Of a stretch of 55,889 nt of DNA, positions 48,151-55,889 are shown piece by piece. Location: NCBI GenBank assembly GCA_016191875.1, contig JACPVG010000017.1, positions 1 through 55,889 of the forward strand, given 5' to 3'. Position 1 is the first letter of the stretch, and each line of letters opens with the position of its first letter. The position numbers and the translations under genes are program-made. The notes under the pieces were generated by a model. The model was not told where the DNA came from. It ran no database searches and saw only the letters and a program-made list of their open reading frames with translations. The stretch comes from Chloroflexota bacterium. GTDB taxonomy: Bacteria > Chloroflexota > Anaerolineae > Anaerolineales > UBA11579.

Positions 48151-49494
48151 CTACCCCGCCGGGATACTGCGCGCCACGATCTCCAGCGCCTTGTCCACCA
48201 CATCCTCCGGCGTGTCCAGCATCCCCCGGAAGCGAATGCTGTTCGAACCGGATTTCAACGCCTTCAAGCCATTATCCGAAAGCGTGCGCAGCATTTCGTT
48301 GCGCTTTTCGCGGTCCGGCAGGTCATAGGCCAGCATAAAGCCTTTGCCGCGCACGTTGCTCATCACCCCGTTGCTCTCCTCCGCAATCTGCTCCAGTCCG
48401 TCGATCATCTTCTCGCCCACGCGGGCGGTGTGCTCCAGCAGCCGCTCCTCTTCGATGATCTCCAGGTAGCGGGTGGCGCGCACCATATCCACCAGGTTGC
48501 CGCCCCAGGTGGAATTGATGCGGCTGGATTCCTCGAAGACGTGGTGCTTCACTTCCTTCAGGCGCGGCCCGGCGATTACGCCGCACACCTGGGCCTTCTT
48601 GCCAAAGGCGATCAGGTCCGGCATCACGCCGGTGTGCTCCATCGCCCACATCTTGCCGGTCACGCCCATGCCGCTCTGCACCTCGTCCACGATGAACAGG
48701 AACTCGTGCTTGTCGGCCAGGGCGCGCACGGCCTGCATGAATTCGTTGCGGAAGTGGTTGTCGCCGCCTTCGCCCTGGATCGGTTCGATGATCAACCCGG
48801 CGATGTCGCCGCGAAACTGCTTGACGGCCGTCTCGATCTGCGAAAGGGCGATGTCTTCGATGCGCCTGACCTCCGCCAGCACCTCGTCGGTCGCCGGGAA
48901 GCGCAGCTTGGGGTTGACGATGCGCGGCCAGTTGAACTTGGGGAAATACATGTATTTGCGCGGGTCGTCCGTGTTGGTGAGCGAGAGCGTGTAGCCGGAA
49001 CGCCCATGGAAGGCTTCTTTGAAATGGATGATCTTGCTGCCAAACCCATCGATGAACATCTTCTGGGCGGCTTCCGGATCGGCCTGGATGCGCTTGAAGT
49101 TCTTGCGCACCTTCCAGTCAAAGGCGGTCTTCAAGGCGTTCTCCACCGCCAGCGCCCCGCCGCTGATGAGGAACAGGTGATGGAACCCGGCCGGCATCGC
49201 CACCCGGCCGAACACCTCGACGAAACGCGCCATGTGCACGGTGTAGAAATCCGAGGACGACGGCTTGGTCAGGGCGGCTTCCAGCAGAGCCTCGGTGAAT
49301 TCCGGTTCGCGCAGTTTGGGATGGTTGTAGCCCACCGGCTGGCTGCCGTAGAAGGTGAAAAAATCGATGTAATCGCGGTCGGCCAGCGCATCGTGGATGT
49401 AGGCTCCGTGGCTGTTCGCCAGGTCAAGCACGAATTCTTCGCCGTCGCCGAGCATGTATTTCCGGATGGTGGCGTGCACGTCTTGGGGTCGCAT
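48151..49494 (-). CDS. lat: L-lysine 6-transaminase
   Basis: Class III PLP aminotransferase moving the epsilon-amino group of lysine to 2-oxoglutarate, giving aminoadipate semialdehyde. 447 residues. The sequence around D-L-A-N-S-H-G-A-Y, G-Y-N-H-P-K-L-R-E-P-E-F, L-T-K-P-S-S-S-D-F-Y and G-G-A-L-A-V-E-N-A-L-K-T-A-F-D-W-K follows the LAT family. PLP lysine is in A-F-G-K-K-A-Q-V. The leader contains an extended -10 promoter and an intrinsic terminator before the ATG. Confidence 0.93.
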   Translation of the reverse strand: MRPQDVHATIRKYMLGDGEEFVLDLANSHGAYIHDALADRDYIDFFTFYGSQPVGYNHPKLREPEFTEALLEAALTKPSSSDFYTVHMARFVEVFGRVAMPAGFHHLFLISGGALAVENALKTAFDWKVRKNFKRIQADPEAAQKMFIDGFGSKIIHFKEAFHGRSGYTLSLTNTDDPRKYMYFPKFNWPRIVNPKLRFPATDEVLAEVRRIEDIALSQIETAVKQFRGDIAGLIIEPIQGEGGDNHFRNEFMQAVRALADKHEFLFIVDEVQSGMGVTGKMWAMEHTGVMPDLIAFGKKAQVCGVIAGPRLKEVKHHVFEESSRINSTWGGNLVDMVRATRYLEIIEEERLLEHTARVGEKMIDGLEQIAEESNGVMSNVRGKGFMLAYDLPDREKRNEMLRTLSDNGLKALKSGSNSIRFRGMLDTPEDVVDKALEIVARSIPAG

Positions 49495-49535
49495 AGAAAG
49501 GGATCTCCTGGAGCGGTGTCGCTGCGCTGGGCGGC

Positions 49536-49557
49536 AAAAACCCCCGCTCAGGGGGTT
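49536..49557 (-). terminator. Intrinsic terminator in the lat leader
   Basis: On the minus strand AACCCCC-TGAGC-GGGGGTT is followed by TTT, between the promoter at 49597-49602 and the lat ATG at 49494. It would end transcripts after about 50 bases unless prevented. Confidence 0.65.
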
Positions 49558-49596
49558 CGGAATGGCTATGAGTTCCTGGCCGCGTCGGGCAGGCGC

Positions 49597-49602
49597 ATTA
49601 TA
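49597..49602 (-). promoter_or_regulatory. Extended -10 promoter of lat
   Basis: TGATATAAT on the minus strand (extended -10). A start near 49590 leaves a leader of about 95 bases with the terminator hairpin inside. Confidence 0.55.
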
Positions 49603-49621
49603 TCACCGCCCGGGGCGGGGC

Positions 49622-49627
49622 TATAAT
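49622..49627 (+). promoter_or_regulatory. -10 element of the SLC13-type transporter gene
   Basis: TATAAT on the plus strand, 20 bases from the divergent lat promoter. The transcript would include the TTACC iterations at 49701-49732. Confidence 0.45.
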
Positions 49628-49700
49628 GATTGGCAGGGTATCGCGGTGGCTGGTATCGCTCCGCGCCGCCTATTACGCCGTGGCTCCCCTGTGGCGGAGC

Positions 49701-49732
49701 CATTACCACTTACCAGTTACCACTTACCGATT
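49701..49732. repeat. TTACC iterated repeat directly before the transporter start
   Basis: CATTACCACTTACC then AGTTACCACTTACCGATT; ends 6 bases before the ATG and replaces any Shine-Dalgarno sequence. Confidence 0.7.
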
Positions 49733-49737
49733 TCCTT

Positions 49738-52074
49738 ATGACCCCCGCCATCCTCCTCACCCTGGGCATCCTGGGGGGCGCCATGCTGCTCTTCATCACC
49801 GAGCGCCTGCGCATGGACCTGATCGCCCTGGTGGTGCTGTGCGCCCTCCTGCTGGCCGGGCTGATCTCCCCGGAACAGGCTCTTTCCGGGTTTTCCAGCA
49901 GCGCGGTGGTCGTCATGTGGACGATGTTCATCCTCAGCGCCGGGCTGGCGCGCACCGGCGTGGCGGGCGTCCTTGGGCGGTTCATCCAGCGGCTGGGCGG
50001 GCGGCGCGAAGGCCGCCTGATGGCTGTGCTCATGCTTGTCGCTGCGGCTCTTTCCAGCGTGATGAACAACCTGGGCGTGGTCGCCCTGCTGCTGCCGGTG
50101 GCGCTGGATGTCGCCCGCCGGGCGCGCCAGTCGCCCTCCAAACTGCTCATCCCGCTCTCCTACGCCACCCTGCTGGGCGGCCTGATCACCCTCATCGGCA
50201 CGCCGCCCAACCTCATCGCCGGCGATGCCCTGCGCGAGTACGGCTATCCCGGCTTCCGCCTGTTGGATTTCGCCCCCCTCGGCCTGGCGGCGACCGCCGC
50301 CGGCATCCTCTATTTCCTGCTCATCGGCCGCCGCCTGCTGCCCAGCCGCGACCCGGCCCGCGATCTGGGCCGCCCCAGCCGCCTGGAGGAAGGCTCCTTC
50401 GGCCTGGAGGAGCGCCTGTTCGTCGTCGCCCTGCCGGTCGGCTCGCCCCTCGCGGGCCGCACCCTGGCCGAGAGCCACCTGGGTTCCGCCCTGGGCGTGA
50501 ACGTCGTCGGCGTCATGCGCAGAGGTCAGACCACCCTCGCTCCTGAGCCGCACCTGCGCCTGGCGGTCAGCGACCGGCTGCTGGTTTCCGGCCGCCAGGA
50601 CCGCCTGGCCGAACTGCGCCGCGGCGCCCAGCTGCTGGTGGAAGAGCCCCATTACGTCGTCGAACACCTCACCGGCGGCGATGTCCAGCTGGCCGAGATC
50701 GCCCTGGACCCGCGCTCGCCCATGCTCGGCCAGACGCTGGAAGGGCTGGATTTCCGCAAACGCTACGGCTGCAATGTGCTGGCCATCTGGCGCGACGGCC
50801 GCCCCATCCGCACCAACCTGCAGAACCTGCCCCTGCGCGACGGCGACGTCCTGCTGGTGCAATCCACCACCGGGCGGCTGGAAGCCCTGCGCCAGCAGCC
50901 GGATTTCTTCGTCTCGGCCGCCCGCAGCACCCAGCTCTACCGCCTGGACGAGCGCATGATGCTGGTGCGCATCCCCGAGGATTCAGCCCTGGCGGGCAAG
51001 ACCCTGGCCGAAAGCCGCCTGGCGGATAGCTTCGGTTTCGCCGCCCTGACCATCCTGCGCGACGGCCAGACCCTGCCGATGCCCACCGCCGACGAAGTCC
51101 TCCAGCCCGGCGACCGGGTGGTGGTCGAGGCCCGCCCCGAAGACCTGGACGCCTTCCGCGGCCTGCAGGGGCTTGAAGTGGACGCGGATGCACCGCCCTT
51201 TTACACCGAGATGCAGTCCGACCAGGTGGGGCTGGTGCCGGTCGTCCTTTCGCCGCAGTCGCGCCTGAACGGCAAAACCCTGCGCCAGGTGCACTTCCGC
51301 GAGAAATACGGCCTGAGCGTCCTGGCGATCTGGCGCGCCGGCCGCCCCTACCGCTTCAACCTGCGCGACATGGAGATCCGCTTCGGCGACGCCCTGCTCA
51401 TCTACGGCTCGCGCGCCCGCCTCAAAGTGCTCTCCGGCGAGTCGGACTTCCTCGTCCTCAGCGAGGAGATCAAAGACCCGCCGCTTCTGGATAAGGCGCC
51501 GCTGGCCGCCGGCCTCCTGCTCGGCATGGTGCTGCTGGTGGCCCTCGGCGCGCTGCCCATCACCACCGCCGCCCTGGTGACCGCCACCCTGATGGTGCTG
51601 ACCGGCTGCCTCTCCATGGAGGAAGCCTACCGGGCCATCGACTGGCGGGCGGTGTTTCTGGTGGCCGCCATGCTGCCGCTGGGCATCGCCATCCAGAACA
51701 GCGGCACGGCCGCCTTGCTGGCCGATGGGTTTGCTCAGGCCACCCTGGCCCTTAGCCCCCAGACGCGCATCGCCGCCCTGTTCCTGCTCACCGCCCTGGC
51801 CTCGCAGGCGGTGCCCAGCGCCGCCCTGGTGGTGCTGATGGCCCCGGTGGCGATCACCACCAGCGTCCAGGTCGGCATCCCGGCCCCGGCGCTGGTGCTC
51901 ACCGTGGCGGCCGCGGCTTCGTGCAATTTCATCACACCGGTCAGCCACCCCGGCAACGTCATCGTCATGGGGCCGGGCGGCTATCGCTTCCGCGACTACG
52001 TCAAGGCCGGCCTGCCGCTCACCGCCATCCTCCTGGCCATTGTCCTGCTGGTCCTGCCCGTGATGTATCCGTAA
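49738..52074 (+). CDS. SLC13/ArsB-type transporter with four RCK_C domains
   Basis: 778 residues. Membrane half-domains at about 1-205 and 590-778 flank four soluble RCK_C (TrkA-C) repeats at about 225-295, 315-385, 400-470 and 495-570, each with the form L-A-G-K/R-T-L-x-E-S/V followed by hydrophobic strands and G-D-x-L-L-V. The membrane part has L-I-G-T-P-P-N-L-I-A-G and a second S-H-P-G-N-V-I-V-M-G-P-G-G motif of the divalent anion-Na+ symporter family. The likely substrate is an anion such as sulfate or a dicarboxylate. There is no Shine-Dalgarno sequence before the ATG. Confidence 0.9.
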   Translation: MTPAILLTLGILGGAMLLFITERLRMDLIALVVLCALLLAGLISPEQALSGFSSSAVVVMWTMFILSAGLARTGVAGVLGRFIQRLGGRREGRLMAVLMLVAAALSSVMNNLGVVALLLPVALDVARRARQSPSKLLIPLSYATLLGGLITLIGTPPNLIAGDALREYGYPGFRLLDFAPLGLAATAAGILYFLLIGRRLLPSRDPARDLGRPSRLEEGSFGLEERLFVVALPVGSPLAGRTLAESHLGSALGVNVVGVMRRGQTTLAPEPHLRLAVSDRLLVSGRQDRLAELRRGAQLLVEEPHYVVEHLTGGDVQLAEIALDPRSPMLGQTLEGLDFRKRYGCNVLAIWRDGRPIRTNLQNLPLRDGDVLLVQSTTGRLEALRQQPDFFVSAARSTQLYRLDERMMLVRIPEDSALAGKTLAESRLADSFGFAALTILRDGQTLPMPTADEVLQPGDRVVVEARPEDLDAFRGLQGLEVDADAPPFYTEMQSDQVGLVPVVLSPQSRLNGKTLRQVHFREKYGLSVLAIWRAGRPYRFNLRDMEIRFGDALLIYGSRARLKVLSGESDFLVLSEEIKDPPLLDKAPLAAGLLLGMVLLVALGALPITTAALVTATLMVLTGCLSMEEAYRAIDWRAVFLVAAMLPLGIAIQNSGTAALLADGFAQATLALSPQTRIAALFLLTALASQAVPSAALVVLMAPVAITTSVQVGIPAPALVLTVAAAASCNFITPVSHPGNVIVMGPGGYRFRDYVKAGLPLTAILLAIVLLVLPVMYP

Positions 52075-52160
52075 AGCGTGACCTCCCGCTCTCCAGGAAT
52101 TCCGCAGTGGGGGTCGGGGGATGAGGTCTCTGTGGTAAAAAGGGCTCTGCCGACAATTCC

Positions 52161-53909
52161 ATGAACCCATCCCGCCTCCTCCGCGCCCTCGCCCTGCTCC
52201 TGGCCGTCCTCGGCCTGCTGGCCTTCGCCGCCGCCCTGGCCGGCTACGACGCCCTCAAACCCCTCGCCGACCAACTGGCCGCCGACGGGACGCTGGAACT
52301 CTTCACCCCCGAAGTCCACGCCGGGCTGGTCTGGGCGCTCGGCGTGTCGGGCGGCCTCCTGCTCCTGGCCGCCTGGGCGCTGCGCCGCCGCGCCGAACGG
52401 CTGGCCGCCGCCCTGGCCGCCTTCTCCTGGCGGGCGCAATTCGCCCCGCTGGCCGCCCTCCTGCGGCCCGAACCCGGCGAACGGCCTTTCGGCCTCGCCC
52501 TGCTGGCCGTCACGCTGGCCGGGGCGTTGGGCCGCGCCCTGCTGCTCAACCAGCCGATGGGCCACGACGAAGCCTACACCTACGTGGCCTTCGCCGCGCG
52601 CGGCCTCAAAGTCGTCCTCACCGACTACCACCTGCCCAACAACCACGTCCTGCACAGCGCGCTGGTCTTCTTCAGCACGCGCCTGTTCGGCGACGCCCCC
52701 TGGGCCGTGCGCCTGCCCGCCTGGCTGGCCGGCGTGGCGCTCATCCCGCTCATCTATCTTGTTGGCCGCGCCTTCTACAACCGGGCGGTCGGCCTGCTGG
52801 CCGCGGCCTTCACTGCCGCCCTGCCTGTGCTCGTGGATTTCAGCGCCGACGCCCGTGGCTACACGCTCATGGCCGTCTTCGCCCTGCTGGCCTTCCTCAC
52901 CGCCGAGGCCCAGCGCCGCGCCCCGACCGCCCTCGGTTGGGCGTTGCTGGCGCTGTGGTTCGGCCTGGGGCTGTACACCCTGCCCATCATGCTCCTGCCG
53001 ATGGCGTTGCTCGGCGGCTGGTGGCTGGCCGAGTGGCTGGCGGGCGGGCGGCGGCGGAGCAATCTGTTTGGCATGGCAGCCTCCGCCCTAGGCGGGCTGG
53101 CCCTCATGCTCCTGCTCTATTCGCCCATCTACGTCTTCGGCACCGGCTTCGACTCGGTGTTCTTCAACCGCTTCGTGCGCCCACTGCCGCCCGACGAGTT
53201 CGGCCCGACCCTCGGGCTGCGCCTGGGCCAGACCCGCACGCTGTGGACCTTGGGCCAGCCCTGGCTCGACCTCCTGCTGGCGGGCGGTTTCATCCTCTCC
53301 CTGCTGTTCCACCGCCGCCTGGCAAAAAGCCGGTTCCCGGTCCAGATTCCCGGCCTGCTGGCGATGGCGGCCATCATGGCGGCGCGCGGCCTGGCCCCCC
53401 TGCCGCGCAACTGGGCCTTCATCGCCCCCTTCGTCCTGCTGTGGGTTGCGGCCGGCTGGGTCGGTCTGGGCGGCTGGCTGCTCGCCCGGCTCAACCGTCC
53501 GGCCTGGGGTCGCGCCCTGCTGCTGTCCGCCGTGGCCGCCGCCGCCCTCGGCGGGTTGGCTTTTTCGGCGCAGACCGCCCGCGTCCGCCTGGCCCAGCCG
53601 GGCGTGGAGGAGCGCGTCGCCGCCTATCTCGACGAATACGCCGGCCCCGGTGGCCGCATCCTGACCACCAGCCCGCTGCGCGCCCCGCTGTCCTATTACC
53701 TCTCTCGCCGCGGCGACCTGGAGGCCTACCTCTACACCGAGGGCGACGCCGTGGACTGGGTGGTGGCTGTCATCGGCCTGCAGAACGAAACGCTCGAAAG
53801 CGACGCCGCCAAGCACGGCTGGGCGGGTTGGCTGGATATCCCCGCCGCCGAGCGTCTGACCACCATCGGTTATGCCGAACTGTGGGGCGTACCGGTGATT
53901 GTTCCGTAA
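52161..53909 (+). CDS. GT39-type membrane glycosyltransferase
   Basis: 582 residues with about 11 membrane helices. The first extracytoplasmic loop has M-G-H-D-E-A-Y-T-Y, the D-E catalytic motif of the dolichyl/polyprenyl-phosphate-mannose transferase (PMT_2, ArnT-like) group, then D-Y-H-L-P-N-N-H-V-L-H. The C-terminal part is a short soluble domain. It would transfer a sugar from a polyprenyl phosphate to protein or lipid on the outside. The donor could come from the transferase at 36823. Confidence 0.9.
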   Translation: MNPSRLLRALALLLAVLGLLAFAAALAGYDALKPLADQLAADGTLELFTPEVHAGLVWALGVSGGLLLLAAWALRRRAERLAAALAAFSWRAQFAPLAALLRPEPGERPFGLALLAVTLAGALGRALLLNQPMGHDEAYTYVAFAARGLKVVLTDYHLPNNHVLHSALVFFSTRLFGDAPWAVRLPAWLAGVALIPLIYLVGRAFYNRAVGLLAAAFTAALPVLVDFSADARGYTLMAVFALLAFLTAEAQRRAPTALGWALLALWFGLGLYTLPIMLLPMALLGGWWLAEWLAGGRRRSNLFGMAASALGGLALMLLLYSPIYVFGTGFDSVFFNRFVRPLPPDEFGPTLGLRLGQTRTLWTLGQPWLDLLLAGGFILSLLFHRRLAKSRFPVQIPGLLAMAAIMAARGLAPLPRNWAFIAPFVLLWVAAGWVGLGGWLLARLNRPAWGRALLLSAVAAAALGGLAFSAQTARVRLAQPGVEERVAAYLDEYAGPGGRILTTSPLRAPLSYYLSRRGDLEAYLYTEGDAVDWVVAVIGLQNETLESDAAKHGWAGWLDIPAAERLTTIGYAELWGVPVIVP

Positions 53910-53951
53910 GTTGAGAGCCCCCGGGGTCGAGGCTTCAGCCGAGAGGATTTC

Positions 53952-53986
53952 TGATTGTTGATTGTTGATTGCGGATTGTTGATTTG
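53952..53986. repeat. GATTGTT iterated repeat
   Basis: TGATTGTTGATTGTTGATT, then GCGGATTGTTGATTT; four GATTGTT-type units with a period of about 7 bases. It sits at the left edge of the AT-richer cassette. Confidence 0.6.
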
Positions 53987-54006
53987 TCCCCCGACATGGC
54001 TATAAT
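53979..54006 (+). promoter_or_regulatory. Promoter of the RHS fragment
   Basis: TTGATT (53979-53984), 16 bases, TATAAT (54001-54006). The ATG lies 7 bases after the -10, so a transcript from here would be leaderless. Confidence 0.45.
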
Positions 54007-54012
54007 TTGCTT

Positions 54013-54930
54013 ATGAGCGCGGGCGATTTTACAGAGTGTTTACAAGTGCGGGAAAAAGCGCGCCAAGAAAGCATCTATGTCCCTTATCTTAACCGGTGGT
54101 CCCAACCTGATACGATTGTACCAAATCCGACTAATCCCCAGAGTCTAAATCGGTACAGTTACGTGTTCAACAACCCCGTAAATCTCGTGGATCCCACTGG
54201 TCATGATGGTAAATGCCTGCGTTACCTGGATGATCAATGTGTTGTCTACCAGACAAATGGCGGAGGTACAACGGCTCAGGCGCCTTCTACCACGCTTACA
54301 ACTCAAGAGGAGCAGATGCTGGAAGAAGAGTTAAAGACTGAGGTTTGCGGTCAAGGTGGCCCTCAACTAGATATCTGTTTTGAGGAACCGGATGACCTAC
54401 CGGATACAAACACCTGTGATGTCTATCCCGATCTGCCCGGTTGCCGACGCGTGTCTGCGCAACCGGGTGAGTGCTTCGTAAACATGTCATGCGAACCTTC
54501 AAGTATATGCAACCTGAACATGACCTGCGATCCAAGCCTGCTACAGTTCACTGAATACCCCCTTTACTTCCCTGCTACCTATCTGCCTGAATGGACGATC
54601 TATTACGATGCTTCACAGATTGATTGGCTAGGTCTGGGCATCGATGTATTTGGAATAGGTGGAGATATAGCATTAGGTTTGAACCCGATAATCGGGGCAC
54701 CTATCTGGTTTGCTAGCGAGATCCCCGAATTCCTGACAATCGGTTCCGATTTCGACGCTCTGGATATGCAGGAAGGCGACTCTGTTGTTTCGGTATTGCT
54801 AGGGCTTGGTACTACCCTTGCGCAGGAACTCAAGTTAGTCCCTGAAGTGGGCTCGCTCGGTAATGCTGTCAGTATTCTTGATAACATCGGTGTTGCACCG
54901 TGGGAGGTAAGATACAATTGGAGGCCGTAG
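54013..54930 (+). CDS. Orphan RHS core end with variable C-terminal domain
   Basis: 305 residues. Residues about 20-65 carry the end of the RHS-repeat core (Y-L-N-R-W-S-Q-P-D-T-I-V-P, N-R-Y-S-Y-V-F-N-N-P, then V-D-P-T-G-H). All upstream RHS repeats are absent. The rest (about 66-305) is Cys-rich, then hydrophobic (G-L-G-I-D-V-F-G-I-G-G-D-I-A-L-G), and I do not recognise it. In complete RHS proteins this position is a toxin domain. AT-richer than the neighbours. The frame may start at TTG 54007. It directly precedes a small membrane protein gene. Confidence 0.75.
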   Translation: MSAGDFTECLQVREKARQESIYVPYLNRWSQPDTIVPNPTNPQSLNRYSYVFNNPVNLVDPTGHDGKCLRYLDDQCVVYQTNGGGTTAQAPSTTLTTQEEQMLEEELKTEVCGQGGPQLDICFEEPDDLPDTNTCDVYPDLPGCRRVSAQPGECFVNMSCEPSSICNLNMTCDPSLLQFTEYPLYFPATYLPEWTIYYDASQIDWLGLGIDVFGIGGDIALGLNPIIGAPIWFASEIPEFLTIGSDFDALDMQEGDSVVSVLLGLGTTLAQELKLVPEVGSLGNAVSILDNIGVAPWEVRYNWRP

Positions 54931-55227
54931 ATGTTTCTTAGGTATGTACTAGACTTCTACCTAGTTTGGGTGGCTCTTAGGATGCTTCGTGATGGGATAA
55001 AGACCAAGAAGGCCCGTTCCGATAATGAATTCTATTTGCAGTTCCCACTATTCTATCTTCTGCCAAGTTCTTCAGGTTTGAAGGTCAAGGAATGGAATGA
55101 GAAGTACTATCGAGGAAACCGAAAGAGATCTGCTGATTACGCAATCATGGTAGGGGGCTCGGTTGCGCTATTCTTCATAATTGAAATAGTTCTGGTCACA
55201 ATCGTCCTTCTTGCAAAAGAGTACTAG
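54931..55227 (+). CDS. Small membrane protein, candidate immunity partner
   Basis: 98 residues with an N-terminal helix (about 3-20) and a C-terminal helix (about 72-94) around a basic loop (K-E-W-N-E-K-Y-Y-R-G-N-R-K-R-S). No family recognised. Its ATG follows the RHS-fragment stop with no gap, the usual place for the immunity gene of an RHS toxin. The composition is AT-rich like the RHS fragment. Confidence 0.6.
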   Translation: MFLRYVLDFYLVWVALRMLRDGIKTKKARSDNEFYLQFPLFYLLPSSSGLKVKEWNEKYYRGNRKRSADYAIMVGGSVALFFIIEIVLVTIVLLAKEY

Positions 55228-55889
55228 CATGGCTATCAGGCGGGGTTCCACCAACGCCCGCATCTCAGTAGACGCCCCAGTAAAATCCCGTTTACAAAGA
55301 TTTACACGGGTTTTACACGCGGGCGATTCGAGGCGAACCAACGAGGGGCAAAATAGGGTTGGCGCCCCCTGCAAGACTCCGTACAGCATCTGGCGGCCGT
55401 GTGGCGAGCCTCTGCTTGTTGCCGTGACCGCGTGAAATAGAATGAAGCGCAGGGTTACCGCGCCAAAAACGGGGGTTCCAGCCAGCGAAGGGCATTCACT
55501 CATCTTCGGCCTCCCTCAACGGGCATTATTCAACCTGCGCCTCGCTTGACAATTCCACTTCCCTGCTACCGCTCTCGCCCGACCCATGCTATCATTCCCC
55601 ATCCGGGGGCTTCGTAGTCTGTCAATCCTTTTCATCAGTGCTCATCCGTGTTTATCTGTGGTTAAAAGCCTTTCGCATTTCGCTTTTCTTTGCAAGGCTA
55701 TCTTTACCGCCCAGGCTGTCTTCACCGCCCGCTATCTTCACCGCGCCGCTTGGCATGAGCCGCCTTTGGCTTCTCCCGCGCACAAAACGATGCATCGGGC
55801 CATAAAATGACGCAGCAAACCTACAAAACGACGCATCGAATCTACCAAAATGGTGCACCTTTTGCCGCTTTTGGTGCACTTTCTCAGAG
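55228..55889. other. Gene-free stretch at the right edge
   Basis: About 660 bases with no convincing gene. It contains an 11-bp copy of the sequence at 54018-54028 (CGCGGGCGATT, 55318-55328), an ATCAGTG/ATCCGTG/ATCTGTG iteration (55631-55667), a CTTCACCGCC iteration (55700-55740) and a phased array of CAAAACGACGCATCG-type units (55783-55859). Confidence 0.6.
55783..55880. repeat. Iteron-like array of CAAAAYGRYGCA units
   Basis: Units begin at 55783 (CAAAACGATGCATCG), 55803 (TAAAATGACGCAGCA), 55824 (CAAAACGACGCATCG) and 55846 (CAAAATGGTGCACC), i.e. 20, 21 and 22 bases apart, about two helical turns. An inverted TTTTGGTGCAC follows at 55870. The array may continue beyond the window. Confidence 0.6.

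Noticed and set aside
49495..49602. Lysine riboswitch upstream of lat
   Set aside because: The leader is about 95 bases, too short for the lysine aptamer, and none of its conserved parts is visible.
3934..49732. CRISPR array from the TTACC runs
   Set aside because: Units are too short and degenerate, there are no unique spacers of constant length, and no cas genes are present.
55652..55879. 75-codon minus-strand frame at the right edge
   Set aside because: Its composition follows the iterated DNA (repeated G-G-E/K-D-S-L), so it is a translation of repeats, not a gene.

Overview
The window is high-GC bacterial chromosome. The gene types suggest a member of the Chloroflexota (Anaerolineae-like): multi-PAS/GAF sensor kinases, FHA-winged-helix and Ser/Thr kinase signalling, CpaE/CpaF ATPases, a CpXC protein, a DUF190/crcB pair, and many short iterated intergenic sequences. 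This is inference; no rRNA or other phylogenetic marker lies in the window. Most genes are on the minus strand and are closely packed.

Layout. 1-980: the tail of an NrfD-like membrane subunit, a VOC protein, and a 132-bp miniature inverted-repeat element with an 8-bp target duplication. 1000-2210: an AT-richer island with a degenerate tRNA-Leu, a DUF3467 protein and a RelE-type toxin-antitoxin pair. 2300-10300: metabolic and envelope genes (cupin, threonine synthase, Het-C-like, ComEA-like, DUF554, DUF3105, DsbA-like, SDR, V4R, GNAT). 10300-22800: a signalling block with a 1553-residue GAF/PAS/HD-GYP protein, a tandem-HTH regulator, CpaF/CpaE, a response regulator and histidine kinase pair, and a histidine kinase carrying a zinc ribbon and two MshEN (c-di-GMP-binding) motifs. 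22900-29250: a phenylacetyl-CoA epoxidase set (paaABCD) behind a BamA/Oah-like crotonase and an aldehyde dehydrogenase. 29370-37510: Nudix, membrane proteins, an epimerase, a beta-propeller lipoprotein with a CxxCH haem motif, a fluoride riboswitch-crcB-DUF190 unit, a binding lipoprotein, uppP and a glycosyltransferase. 37700-47820: an AAA ATPase, a GDPD enzyme, a membrane-anchored GH3 protein, a Ser/Thr kinase, an FHA-winged-helix protein, a CpXC protein and a GAF-PAS kinase. 48150-53910: lysine 6-transaminase with a terminator in its leader, a transporter with four RCK_C domains, and a GT39-type transferase. 53950-55889: an AT-richer cassette with an orphan RHS C-terminal segment and a small membrane protein as candidate immunity partner, ending in an iteron-like array.

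The most notable non-coding signal is a dispersed two-hairpin element of about 135 bp (module A with AGTAGTCC-type ends, module B with GTTGGCCG-type ends). It is present in six full or partial copies, in both orientations, mostly just upstream of gene starts. Cyclic-di-GMP links several genes by inference: an HD-GYP phosphodiesterase, a candidate MshEN receptor kinase, and CpaE/CpaF motor components lie within 12 kb of each other.
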